From a bacterium (GTDB lineage: Bacteria > Patescibacteriota > Minisyncoccia > Minisyncoccales > JANBVM01): a DNA stretch of 64,000 nt. Below, in pieces: positions 1 to 8,411 of the stretch; the first letter of the stretch is position 1; the number at the start of each line of letters is the position of its first letter. The DNA is taken from the NCBI GenBank assembly GCA_030588745.1, contig JAUUXB010000002.1, positions 1 through 64,000 of the forward strand, given 5' to 3'. The notes under the pieces are model-generated. The model had not been told where the DNA came from and did not search any database. It worked only from the letters and a program-made list of their open reading frames with translations. The translations under genes and the position numbers were made by a program.

Positions 1-1705
1 CAAACAAACCACTTACATCCCAACCAACAGTATTAGCTCCAAAAGTAACGTAAGAACTAATGGCGCTGGCAGGACCTGCAATCTGAGTAGTACCATCCCA
101 AAGAGTGATATTAGAGATATCAGTGACGGCTCCAGTTAAGGTAAGCCTGATCTTGGTTAGCCTTACTCCCTCTCTTGAACCTGTAGAAAACTTTATAGCA
201 GTAATAGGTCTATTTGAAGTTCCTTTAACATAATTCTGAGATGATGGATTTTCAGCGGCATCCAAAGCAATTGTCAAACCACCCTGACCAATTGTCATTA
301 GTGCTCCGGTCTGCTTTACAAAAGCGGTACCAACAGTTTGAGTAATAGTGGTTGCTCCACCTGAATTAGCTCCATAAGCCACAACATCAATGTATTGAGT
401 AATCTCAAATTTCACTGTTCTTTCAGTCCAGATTCCTCCGCCAATATCAACATAAGCGCAAACAGTCTTAGCTGAACCAGCATTAATGCTTAAAGGAGAA
501 CTAGATAAATCAAATGCTGCTGCATTGGATAAATCTAATTCTGCAACACTTGAACCAATTTGAGCACCTGAAACTTTAAGTATCAAGTTGCTTAAATCAA
601 CCCTAGCAGCTGTGCCAACGTGAGTGACTTTAATTGAATGAACATTAAAGCCCTCTGTTGAAGAAGCTGCAAATTTCCAGCAAGCAATCTGTTGATCAGT
701 TGCGCCAGAAAGAATGGTTGCAGCAGCTGGTGCTGTCGTTACATCAACATCAAGGTTTCCAACAGAAATTCCAGCTATTGTTCTAGTATTCCCCCAAATT
801 GGAAAAGTTCCTGAAGGAGTTACTGTTGAGGTAATATCTGAAGCAGCGTAAATACCAAATCTAATAGAATCTCCGACAGTAGCCACTGTTGAAGCAGCAA
901 TACTTCCTTTAACAGTCAAGTATTTGACTGAATAAGCTGGAATATTCCAACTAAGGTTAGTAAATGTTGCTTTGTGGGTTGTGGTGTTCAAAGCCTGAGT
1001 TGAACCTATCTGAGTTGAACCATCATATAATTTAATAGATGATACATCAGCATCAGCTGAAACTCCGCCTCGAGCAATCACGATCTTGGAAACAGTATAA
1101 GCAGTTGCGCCAGCACTAAATTTAATCTTAGAGAAAATCACGTCCTGAGCATTTAATGCTGTTTGACCAGCGACTGGTGTATCGGCAGCTAGGCTAATAA
1201 TAGCAGCTGTTCCAACTTCACCAACTCCTACACCTGCACCAAGCAGGCTGTTTAACTTGGCCTTGGTTGTTGTACCAACATAACCAGTTCCACTAGTTAA
1301 GCCATAGGTAGCAAGAATTTCACTGGCGTATTTCTCCTGAAACTTAATTACTGCTGCATTGGTTAAAGGACCAAAGTAGCTAGTTTCATTGCCAGGAGAA
1401 CCTACTCCAGAAGATCTAAGCTGGGTAGCGCTATCTGAGTTTAAGACAATCTGCAGGCATTTAACGTCATCACCTGACATGCCTGTTTTAAGACTTCGGT
1501 CAAAGCTACTAATTGTACAACCTGTAACGGTTCCTGTACCACCTTGCAGTGCAGCTAACTGGCTTGACAAACTAGTTATCAGGGCCAATAAATCAGCAAT
1601 CTGAGCTTGGAGCTCTGCAATTGTTGCACCCATAGCAGGGCCAGCAATTGTAGACAAAAAGGTGAATGTGGTAATAATCGCTACGATCTTTTTAATTTTA
1701 GTCAT
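1..1705 (-). CDS. Large secreted/S-layer-like surface protein with N-terminal peptidoglycan-binding domain (partial, runs off left edge)
   Basis: Minus strand translates openly from ATG at 1705: MTKIKKIVAIITTFTFLSTIAGPAMGATIAELQAQIADLLALITSLSSQLAALQGG...FDRSLKTGMSGDDVKCLQIVLNSD...YFGPLTNAAVIKFQEKY (signal peptide, coiled coil, PG_binding_1-like) then Thr/Ser/Ala-rich beta repeats. Absent from ORF track because no stop lies within the window. Confidence 0.85.
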   Translation of the reverse strand, partial: MTKIKKIVAIITTFTFLSTIAGPAMGATIAELQAQIADLLALITSLSSQLAALQGGTGTVTGCTISSFDRSLKTGMSGDDVKCLQIVLNSDSATQLRSSGVGSPGNETSYFGPLTNAAVIKFQEKYASEILATYGLTSGTGYVGTTTKAKLNSLLGAGVGVGEVGTAAIISLAADTPVAGQTALNAQDVIFSKIKFSAGATAYTVSKIVIARGGVSADADVSSIKLYDGSTQIGSTQALNTTTHKATFTNLSWNIPAYSVKYLTVKGSIAASTVATVGDSIRFGIYAASDITSTVTPSGTFPIWGNTRTIAGISVGNLDVDVTTAPAAATILSGATDQQIACWKFAASSTEGFNVHSIKVTHVGTAARVDLSNLILKVSGAQIGSSVAELDLSNAAAFDLSSSPLSINAGSAKTVCAYVDIGGGIWTERTVKFEITQYIDVVAYGANSGGATTITQTVGTAFVKQTGALMTIGQGGLTIALDAAENPSSQNYVKGTSNRPITAIKFSTGSREGVRLTKIRLTLTGAVTDISNITLWDGTTQIAGPASAISSYVTFGANTVGWDVSGLF

Positions 1706-1945
1706 TTTTTTAATTTCGTTCTGTATTTAATTAATTATTTGTTTTTATTTCTTGTCGCGTCGACCTACCCCTCCCAAATTAATTACGACCTATTAATGTA
1801 TTGGCTTTGAGAGTGTGACTCGCGACCTTACGTATTAGCCACGAGAACAACACCCGTAACAAGCCTTTGGTACGGGAAGCGCGACTTTCGATTTTACATA
1901 TTAACACACTAAAGAAAAATGAAAACTGTGGAAAAACTTTTAAAA

Positions 1946-2674
1946 CTAATTAGGATTTAGTTCTAAAATTTTAATCAATACTTCAGAATAATCTTCTTTT
2001 TCAAAAAACTCTTTTGCTTGTTTTAAAATTTCTAAATCCTCCTCATTTAAGGTTCTTTGTTTTAAATCAATCAACTCTCTTTCTACCACTAATCTGACCC
2101 AAGCATTATAAGCATTATCAAGCTCTTCTGTCTCAATCTTTGTTGCCAAAAGCTTTTCTATTTTTGCTTTATTTTCCCCTAACTCTTTAAATTGAGCAAC
2201 AATCTCTTCACTAATCTCTGTTATATTCGCTAAATCCTTTGCAGCTTCAGCTACTTTTAATTTGAATTCATTTACAGCAGGAGCTAGTTTTTGAGCCTGA
2301 TTTTCTTGAGTAATGGTTTCTATCTCTCTTAGTCTTTTATTCGCTAAAAACAAGCTTAGTTTTGGCTTGTCTTGCTCAGAAACAAACATTATCTGTCCTC
2401 TCTCACTGATTTTTTTAAAGGAAAACAAGAATTCACCAGGCAAGGCATTCTGGGAAAACTGAAATAAACCAAATACTAGAAAAAAGCAAAACAGACCAGC
2501 ATAAACTGGTTTCAAGCTTGGGAATAAACCAAACCCTAGATTTTCTCCTAAAATTTCCTTTTTAGTTGATATTACGAACTCTTTTCTAGGTTTTGTTTGG
2601 TTTAATTTCTTTAGATTTCTAATCAGTTGAATATCATTCATAAGAATCAATAATATAAGAATAAAAGATAACAA
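1946..2674 (-). CDS. Membrane protein with DUF5667-like domain, likely sigma-factor partner
   Basis: One TM segment followed by LPGEFLFSFKKISERGQIMF-type motif; directly downstream of an ECF sigma gene. Confidence 0.6.
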   Translation of the reverse strand: MLSFILILLILMNDIQLIRNLKKLNQTKPRKEFVISTKKEILGENLGFGLFPSLKPVYAGLFCFFLVFGLFQFSQNALPGEFLFSFKKISERGQIMFVSEQDKPKLSLFLANKRLREIETITQENQAQKLAPAVNEFKLKVAEAAKDLANITEISEEIVAQFKELGENKAKIEKLLATKIETEELDNAYNAWVRLVVERELIDLKQRTLNEEDLEILKQAKEFFEKEDYSEVLIKILELNPN

Positions 2675-2764
2675 TCCTTATATATATATGACGATTATAA
2701 TGCAAAAGTATTACTCTTTCTTGAATGCGCAATCTTTTCTAATGGCTGTAAGTTCTTTAATGTC

Positions 2765-3298
2765 CTAAATCGAGTTTTTGCTGTCATAATTATTATTTAT
2801 TGCTGTCCGAAGAGCTCTTAGGGCTCTGTGAAGCAATACTCTTGTTGTTTGCTTTGACCTGTTTAAAAGACCTGATATCTCAGATATAGGCAAATCATCT
2901 AAATAATGCCAAATAATAACATTTTGATAGTCCTCTTTTAAATGAAGCAAAGCTTGTCTTACTTTATCCATGTCTGAATTTAATAGGACACGTTTCTCTA
3001 AATCCTGTGTTGGGTCAATAATAGAAGGAGTAAAAGGATTATTTACTGATACTATATTAGCTCTGCCCTTTTGCCGATAGTGATCAATAACTAAATTATT
3101 CGCTGTTTTATATAAAAATGCTCGGACATTTCTAATTTCTCCTTGTTTTTCCTTAAAAACAACCCAAGTTCTTGAAAAAGCTTCTGAAGTTAAATCTTCA
3201 GCTGTTTCCTGAGAATTTACCTTGAAAAATACAAACTTATATATTTTATCTATATATCTATCGTATATCTGACTGAATTTTTTTCTAGGGTCTGACAT
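2765..3298 (-). CDS. ECF-type RNA polymerase sigma-70 family factor
   Basis: Region 2 (IYKFVFFKVNSQETAEDLTSEAFSRTWV...RAFLYKTANNLVIDHYRQ) and region 4 (YQNVIIWHYLDDLPISEISGLLNRSKQTTRVLLHRALRALR). Confidence 0.92.
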   Translation of the reverse strand: MSDPRKKFSQIYDRYIDKIYKFVFFKVNSQETAEDLTSEAFSRTWVVFKEKQGEIRNVRAFLYKTANNLVIDHYRQKGRANIVSVNNPFTPSIIDPTQDLEKRVLLNSDMDKVRQALLHLKEDYQNVIIWHYLDDLPISEISGLLNRSKQTTRVLLHRALRALRTAINNNYDSKNSI

Positions 3299-3327
3299 GT
3301 GATTTGTAGTATAAATGGGTTTATAAA

Positions 3328-3381
3328 TAGGACAATGTCCTACTAATTATATTATATAATGTAGTGTCCTATATTGTCCTA
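3328..3381. promoter_or_regulatory. TGTCCTA heptamer cluster around promoter of the ECF sigma gene
   Basis: TAGGACAatgTCCTA overlap palindrome 3328-3342; direct TGTCCTA at 3365-3371 and 3375-3381; minus-strand TATAAT-like box between them. Confidence 0.55.
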
Positions 3382-4037
3382 TCTATCTTGAGCTTGTAAA
3401 AAGTAGTGTTTCTTTCCCCTTTTCTTTCTACTAAACCATCTTTTAATAATTTACTGAAATCACGGCGTAAGGTTCTTTTGCTCACATCTGGAAAAACGTC
3501 TTTTACCTCCCAGACCTGAACACCTTCTTTTTGTTTTAAAATATCTAAGATTCTTTTCTGCCTGTCAGAAACCTCTGCTTTACTTTGCTCTAAACCTGGT
3601 GTTTCAGGCAGTAAAGGACTATCAAGCCCCTGGGTAAGCTGAACAGGTAATACTTCTTGTTCCACAATTTCTTTCTTTTCCCTTTGTGCTTCCATAGCTT
3701 TAGCAAAGGAGAGTTGTTTTTCTTGTTGTTTTGATTCTTTTAGCTCTTGTATGACTTTTTTGTACTCTTCCTGAAGGTTTAAAATGTCGTCTTTCTTAAC
3801 CCAGTTCTGAGCTTTAGCAATTTCAAAAAAACTATCCAGAGCCTCAAGCTGATTAGAGCGGTTTTTAACAATTGCTGGATCTTCAGGGCTGGAATCAGGA
3901 CTAAAGCAAACAACAAAATAAGCCAAAATCTCATCAGCCAATTCTCTCATCTGAAACCTCAAGGGTTCTTTTTTAGGAAAAAGCAATGTCAGTCTATATA
4001 GTTCATTTGTTATTTCAACTACGCGATTTTTGTCCAT
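3369..4037 (-). CDS. DeoR-type HTH transcriptional regulator
   Basis: C-terminal HTH RQKRILDILKQKEGVQVWEVKDVFPDVSKRTLRRDFSKLLKDGLVERKGERNTTFYKL. Confidence 0.7.
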   Translation of the reverse strand: MDKNRVVEITNELYRLTLLFPKKEPLRFQMRELADEILAYFVVCFSPDSSPEDPAIVKNRSNQLEALDSFFEIAKAQNWVKKDDILNLQEEYKKVIQELKESKQQEKQLSFAKAMEAQREKKEIVEQEVLPVQLTQGLDSPLLPETPGLEQSKAEVSDRQKRILDILKQKEGVQVWEVKDVFPDVSKRTLRRDFSKLLKDGLVERKGERNTTFYKLKIDRTI

Positions 4038-4052
4038 AGTTTTTATACAACA

Positions 4053-4105
4053 ACTATATCAAAAACAAGAACTATGGTCAAAAAAAATACAACAGTGCTG
4101 TTGTA
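4053..4105 (-). promoter_or_regulatory. Promoter plus palindromic operator upstream of the HTH regulator
   Basis: -35 TTGACC (4076-4081), 17-nt spacer, -10 TATAGT (4053-4058), palindrome TACAACAGtgCTGTTGTA at 4088-4105. Confidence 0.65.
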
Positions 4106-4398
4106 AAAAATATGGGGAAGGTTGCGTTTCCTTCCTATTCGTAAAGGCTACCGCCTAGGCTCGATCTCGATTACGATTCAATTATCCTCTGCATTCTTTT
4201 CCATCACATCACTCCATCAGTTTTGGTAAAGAACTGGATAGAGATCCTATCCATTTATAATTTATTATTTTTTAAAATTTCTGTCAACTGTGGAAAAAGT
4301 TCTGGAAAACTCAATAATAATTTAGGGATAACTTAGGGAATAACTTGAGAAAATCTTGTTCATATTAACTTCATAACAACTTTATATTATTCATATCT

Positions 4399-4530
4399 AT
4401 GTTTGTTGGCGATTTTTTATCGGTGCTCGGTCTAGCGGACGATTTTAGAACCTTGAAATGGGAGGAAGTGTTTGGTTATCCGGAGGGGGCTTTGAAACAA
4501 ATGAGAAAATTGTTGGTTATTGCTACTTGA
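4399..4530 (+). CDS. Possible 43-aa small ORF (MFVGDFLSVLGLADDFRTLKWEEVFGYPEGALKQMRKLLVIAT)
   Basis: ATG-to-TGA ORF overlapping a tRNA-like element; no clear RBS; may be a decayed remnant. Confidence 0.25.
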   Translation: MFVGDFLSVLGLADDFRTLKWEEVFGYPEGALKQMRKLLVIAT

Positions 4531-4592
4531 AAGGTCTTCTAGCAAATGTTAAAATAAATCAGCGACCGAAATCCTCAAAATTTTGAATAAAC

Positions 4593-5735
4593 ATGATAGG
4601 CAAAGAATTAATCAACCAAATTCAAGAAATAAGGAAGTCAAAAGTAGTAGCCTACATAACAGGAGATAGGCCATTTTTTGCAACGGCTAGAATAGCAGAA
4701 GATGCGGTAAGGCCTCTCTATGAACATTTACTTTCAATCGGAAAGAATAAGAAGATAGACCTATTTCTCTATAGTAGAGGAGGAGACGTTAGTATCCCAT
4801 GGCGCATAGTCAGCATGTTTAGAGAATTCTGTGATGAATTTTCTGTAATAGTGTCTTACAAGGCTCACAGTGCAGCTACTCTAATATCTCTAGGCGCAGA
4901 CAGAATATTAATGGGGAAGAAAGCAGAACTCGGACCAATAGACCCTACGCTGGTTAAAACAACAGCTGGAGGAACAGCATTGTCTCGACAGGAAATTAGC
5001 GTTGAAGATGTAAATTCTTATATTTCTTTCTTAAGAGAGAAGGCAAATATTAATGACCAATCTGCTTTGGCACAAATGCTTTCTATTCTTGCCAATAATC
5101 TCACTCCCCTTACCCTCGGAGCCGTGAATCGACAAAGCTCCCATATTAGGTTGGTAGCAAGGAAACTTTTACTTTCACGGAAAGAGAAACTTGAGGAAGA
5201 AAAAATAAACTCAATTATAGAAACTCTCACAGAGAGAATTTACTCTCATGGTCATGCAATAGGCAGAAAAGAAGCCAAGGAAATCGGCTTATCAATTAAA
5301 ATGCCAGACAAACAGCTGGAAGAAACTTCATGGAATCTCTACTTGAAGTATGAAGATTTCTTAAAGCTTAATGAACCTTTGGATCCATTAGTTATTTTGA
5401 CAGGAAGAGAAGAACAGCATTTAGAAAATATTCATATTGGTGTTATAGAAAGTGAGAATAAAACACATGTATTCCCGATACAAGTCGACCTTAAAAGAAA
5501 AAGGCAAGTCTCACCCAATTTACAGATAAACCTCAATCTAACATTAAATTTACCTCCAAGCATTAGGCCAGAAAATATTCCACAGAATACCCAGCAAATC
5601 GTACAGCAAATGGTCAACCAGGCCGCTCGAAATCTACAACCACTTGTTCAACAGGAAATCATAAGACAATCACCAGAAATAGGTTTAGATATGAAAATAT
5701 ATGGAGGTAGATGGCAAAAACATAATCAAGAATAA
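4593..5735 (+). CDS. Serine protease of the ClpP/crotonase fold (SDH proteinase / SppA-like)
   Basis: DLFLYSRGGDVSIPWRIVSMFREF...VSYKAHSAATLISLGADRILMGKKAELGPIDP; C-terminal extension of unknown type. Confidence 0.75.
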   Translation: MIGKELINQIQEIRKSKVVAYITGDRPFFATARIAEDAVRPLYEHLLSIGKNKKIDLFLYSRGGDVSIPWRIVSMFREFCDEFSVIVSYKAHSAATLISLGADRILMGKKAELGPIDPTLVKTTAGGTALSRQEISVEDVNSYISFLREKANINDQSALAQMLSILANNLTPLTLGAVNRQSSHIRLVARKLLLSRKEKLEEEKINSIIETLTERIYSHGHAIGRKEAKEIGLSIKMPDKQLEETSWNLYLKYEDFLKLNEPLDPLVILTGREEQHLENIHIGVIESENKTHVFPIQVDLKRKRQVSPNLQINLNLTLNLPPSIRPENIPQNTQQIVQQMVNQAARNLQPLVQQEIIRQSPEIGLDMKIYGGRWQKHNQE

Positions 5736-5738
5736 AAG

Positions 5739-5945
5739 ATGAAAGAAAGACAGGTAAAACTTAACATCAATTTCAGAATCTTGCCCTTTGGACATGCTTC
5801 GGTTGAGATAAAAGATCGTAAGGGAAAAAGAAAAAAAGAAACCCCTCTGTATGCTGAACCGAAAACTTCTAATCTCGAGTGGATGGAAATTACTTTTGAT
5901 GGAATAGATTATATAGTGCCAAAGACAACAGGTGGCTTCTTATGA
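5739..5945 (+). CDS. Hypothetical protein, 68 aa, coupled to upstream protease
   Basis: Starts 4 nt after the upstream stop, same strand. Confidence 0.55.
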   Translation: MKERQVKLNINFRILPFGHASVEIKDRKGKRKKETPLYAEPKTSNLEWMEITFDGIDYIVPKTTGGFL

Positions 5946-6078
5946 AGCTAGTTGATGATTAATATTCTGAAGAAAATAATTAGAAACCAATAAAACATCT
6001 CTGTCCCGAAATAAGAAATGCCCATCGCTGGGCTTTTTGGTTTGCCGGTCGGTCTCAAACTCAAATAAAATTTGGGGG

Positions 6079-6870
6079 CTAAGAAAAATGTTTAATAAGT
6101 TGGAAAATATAATTAGCGTATTCTGAAAAAATCTGTAGGTTAGCATAGACAACCTTCGCATTTAACTGTTTACCAGTCGGATGACCAGCACTGTTTCTAT
6201 TCAAACGAATAAAGTTAAACACCCCATCAAGATAGGTCTCCCAGTCTCCCTGTAACTCCTTAGGTAAATCTTTTACATCGTTTACAAGCTCTTGCTTAAA
6301 TTCTTTATATTGAGTGTAAATAAATCTGTCTTTTATTTTCTTTTCAAATGTTGATTTGCGCATAGCATCTTTAATCCAAGTCAAATAAGCTTCAATGAGA
6401 AGTAACATTAAATTTTCTGAAGCAACCCCTAAGGTTAAAGTAGCAGATAACAGATGCCGCCTATTATAGGCTGTAACAGATTCGCCAATATAAGCAAGGG
6501 TTATATCATCTATATCTGGCACCCTTTCTTTTAATGCTTTTACATATCCTTCTGGGTCATATGGCAACCAATCCTCTTGCTGAAAAGCTTCTTTACCATA
6601 TTCGGTAATGCTTAACCATGGGTAGCCACTATTTTTGTCTCCGGGAAGACCGGGGTATAGAAAACCATTGTTTATAAACTCTTGGACAATTTCTCTAATG
6701 ATCGAGTAGGTCTCATCGTGTTGATAGCCAGGAACATCTCTAAGAGAATCGCGGAACAAAGAATACAAATTTCCCATTTGTATCTTTGGTCTCTTGTAGG
6801 GATTGTCAGGAGGGGGAGTCTGTTGTTTAAAGTATTCAATTAATTTATTTTTTATTTCTTCTCTGTCCAT
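6079..6870 (-). CDS. Hypothetical protein with HEPN-like C-terminal domain
   Basis: RLNRNSAGHPTG contains an R-N-x3-H (Rx4H) motif in an alpha-helical C-terminus; winged-helix-like N-terminus. Confidence 0.45.
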   Translation of the reverse strand: MDREEIKNKLIEYFKQQTPPPDNPYKRPKIQMGNLYSLFRDSLRDVPGYQHDETYSIIREIVQEFINNGFLYPGLPGDKNSGYPWLSITEYGKEAFQQEDWLPYDPEGYVKALKERVPDIDDITLAYIGESVTAYNRRHLLSATLTLGVASENLMLLLIEAYLTWIKDAMRKSTFEKKIKDRFIYTQYKEFKQELVNDVKDLPKELQGDWETYLDGVFNFIRLNRNSAGHPTGKQLNAKVVYANLQIFSEYANYIFQLIKHFS

Positions 6871-6883
6871 AAAACTTTATAAA

Positions 6884-7609
6884 TTATGTTTTTATATTAC
6901 TACCCGAAACAGCAATCCAAATTTCAAATTTTCCCCATATTACAACATGATATAATGTCGAACCATATATGTCCTCTGCGTGATGAACAGTAAAACCGGG
7001 ACCCCTATTAACCTTAATTCCATTGACCCGCAGGAATGCATTTAATTTTTCTAGTTCTGAATTGATAATATTCCTTACTACCGGATGGATAGTTTTTATT
7101 TTTCTATCATCCTTAATTAATTTATTTTTCAATTTAAATTCTAATCCTCTAACAAGTTTATTAGCAAAAGGATCCAATAACTTTGATACTGAAACACGAA
7201 GCACCATTGATTTGCCGGGGACGGTGGGACCAAAATTTCTCATAAGGCCTTTGGGCACATCTTCTGTGTGTATAGAATCCTTTATAATCTTTTCGAGATC
7301 GGCTCCTTTACGCATTCTGCTTATTCCTTTTTCGGTAGACAATGGAATGAGCTTACGGATAACATCTTCTGAAATGCCAGAAGCAGCAATGTTCTCAAAT
7401 CCTACACAGACAGCAATTTTTTTGTATAACTCTTCTTCAATCTTCCCTAATCTGTTATTACACTCAAAGCAAGCAGGGGCAACCCATTTCTCAATATCTT
7501 TCGGTGTTGAATCTGGGTACCATGATTTTGGAAAAATATGGTCTTTTGTAAGTTCTTCGAAATAATTTAGGCAATAAACACAGTGTTGATTGTAAAATTT
7601 CTTAGGCAT
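6884..7609 (-). CDS. HNH endonuclease domain protein
   Basis: CVYCLNYFEELTKDHIFPKSWYPDS...WVAPACFECNNRLGKIEEEL: paired CxxC plus DHIFPKS HNH core. Confidence 0.7.
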   Translation of the reverse strand: MPKKFYNQHCVYCLNYFEELTKDHIFPKSWYPDSTPKDIEKWVAPACFECNNRLGKIEEELYKKIAVCVGFENIAASGISEDVIRKLIPLSTEKGISRMRKGADLEKIIKDSIHTEDVPKGLMRNFGPTVPGKSMVLRVSVSKLLDPFANKLVRGLEFKLKNKLIKDDRKIKTIHPVVRNIINSELEKLNAFLRVNGIKVNRGPGFTVHHAEDIYGSTLYHVVIWGKFEIWIAVSGSNIKT

Positions 7610-7621
7610 TATGAAAATTTG

Positions 7622-8326
7622 TTACTTAGCGATAGGTCTTTTCTTGTTTTTAAATGTGTAGAAAAGATATGCCACAATTCCTATTCCTATAATCCACCCT
7701 AAAATAGATCCTTCACCGTTACCTTCTTTAGGAATTTCAGCAGTAAGTTCCTCTGGCGCTGGCAAACCTCTTTGTGGTGCTGGTGGTTGCTCGCTGGACT
7801 CTTCCTTAGCTGGTTGTTCTTCCTCGACAGCGGGCTCCTCGGTTGATTGTTTCTTATCCGGGGGCTGCTCCTCAATTGGTTCTGGCTTAACGCACTTACC
7901 ATTAATTAGCTTGTATCCATAATCACACTCGCAACTCTTTGACAAGGTATCGTAGCTTGAATGAAAACCGTATCTATCATGACAGTAAATATCAGTATCA
8001 ATACATTCCCCTTCTGAAGCTATATATCCATAGTTACACTCGCAAGAATCAGAAGAAGAATTATAAGTGGAATGGCTAGGACACTTCGGCGTTGGTTTAG
8101 CAGGACACCTTGGATAATAGGGAGCACACTTTGCAGAGAGAGAAGTACCGTCGCAACACATATACCCAACATTAACACCATCGGGACATTGGTAGGTACA
8201 GACTCCACCGTGCCAAGAACAACAACCCCTTCTTGCTTCTACATTATTAATGGGTAATACAGTAAGAAGAAATGGAATAAGAATTAATAATGATAGCAGT
8301 ATCTTTTTCTTAAGTTTTTCTTTCAT
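7622..8326 (-). CDS. Secreted, C-terminally TM-anchored Cys-rich protein with EGF-like repeats
   Basis: Signal peptide; RRGCCSWHGGVCTYQCPDG..CCDGTSLSAKCAPYYPRC; two C-x-C-x-Y-G-Y repeats; Pro/Glu linker; TM GSILGWIIGIGIVAYLFYTF + basic tail. Confidence 0.7.
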   Translation of the reverse strand: MKEKLKKKILLSLLILIPFLLTVLPINNVEARRGCCSWHGGVCTYQCPDGVNVGYMCCDGTSLSAKCAPYYPRCPAKPTPKCPSHSTYNSSSDSCECNYGYIASEGECIDTDIYCHDRYGFHSSYDTLSKSCECDYGYKLINGKCVKPEPIEEQPPDKKQSTEEPAVEEEQPAKEESSEQPPAPQRGLPAPEELTAEIPKEGNGEGSILGWIIGIGIVAYLFYTFKNKKRPIAK

Positions 8327-8411
8327 GAATGTTTCTCTATTTTTAGAGTAGCTCTATTTTTTATTTTTGCATTACCCAAAAAAGGAACATTAACTTTTGC
8401 ATAATCCATCT

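Noticed and set aside
1389-1810. Plus-strand ORFs 1389-1604 and 1607-1810 as genes
   Set aside because: Antisense to the large surface-protein frame; no RBS or recognisable domain.
4285-4330. TGTGGAAAA / CTGGAAAA as a DnaA-box cluster or replication origin
   Set aside because: Single consensus-like boxes also occur at 1925, 8872 and 25082; no cluster, no dnaA or dnaN nearby.
5018-8257. Short overlapping ORFs (5018-5230 -, 5432-5617 -, 5940-6161 -, 7023-7565 +, 7699-7902 -, 8020-8208 -, 8072-8257 +)
   Set aside because: Lie opposite or out of frame within better supported genes; low-complexity composition.
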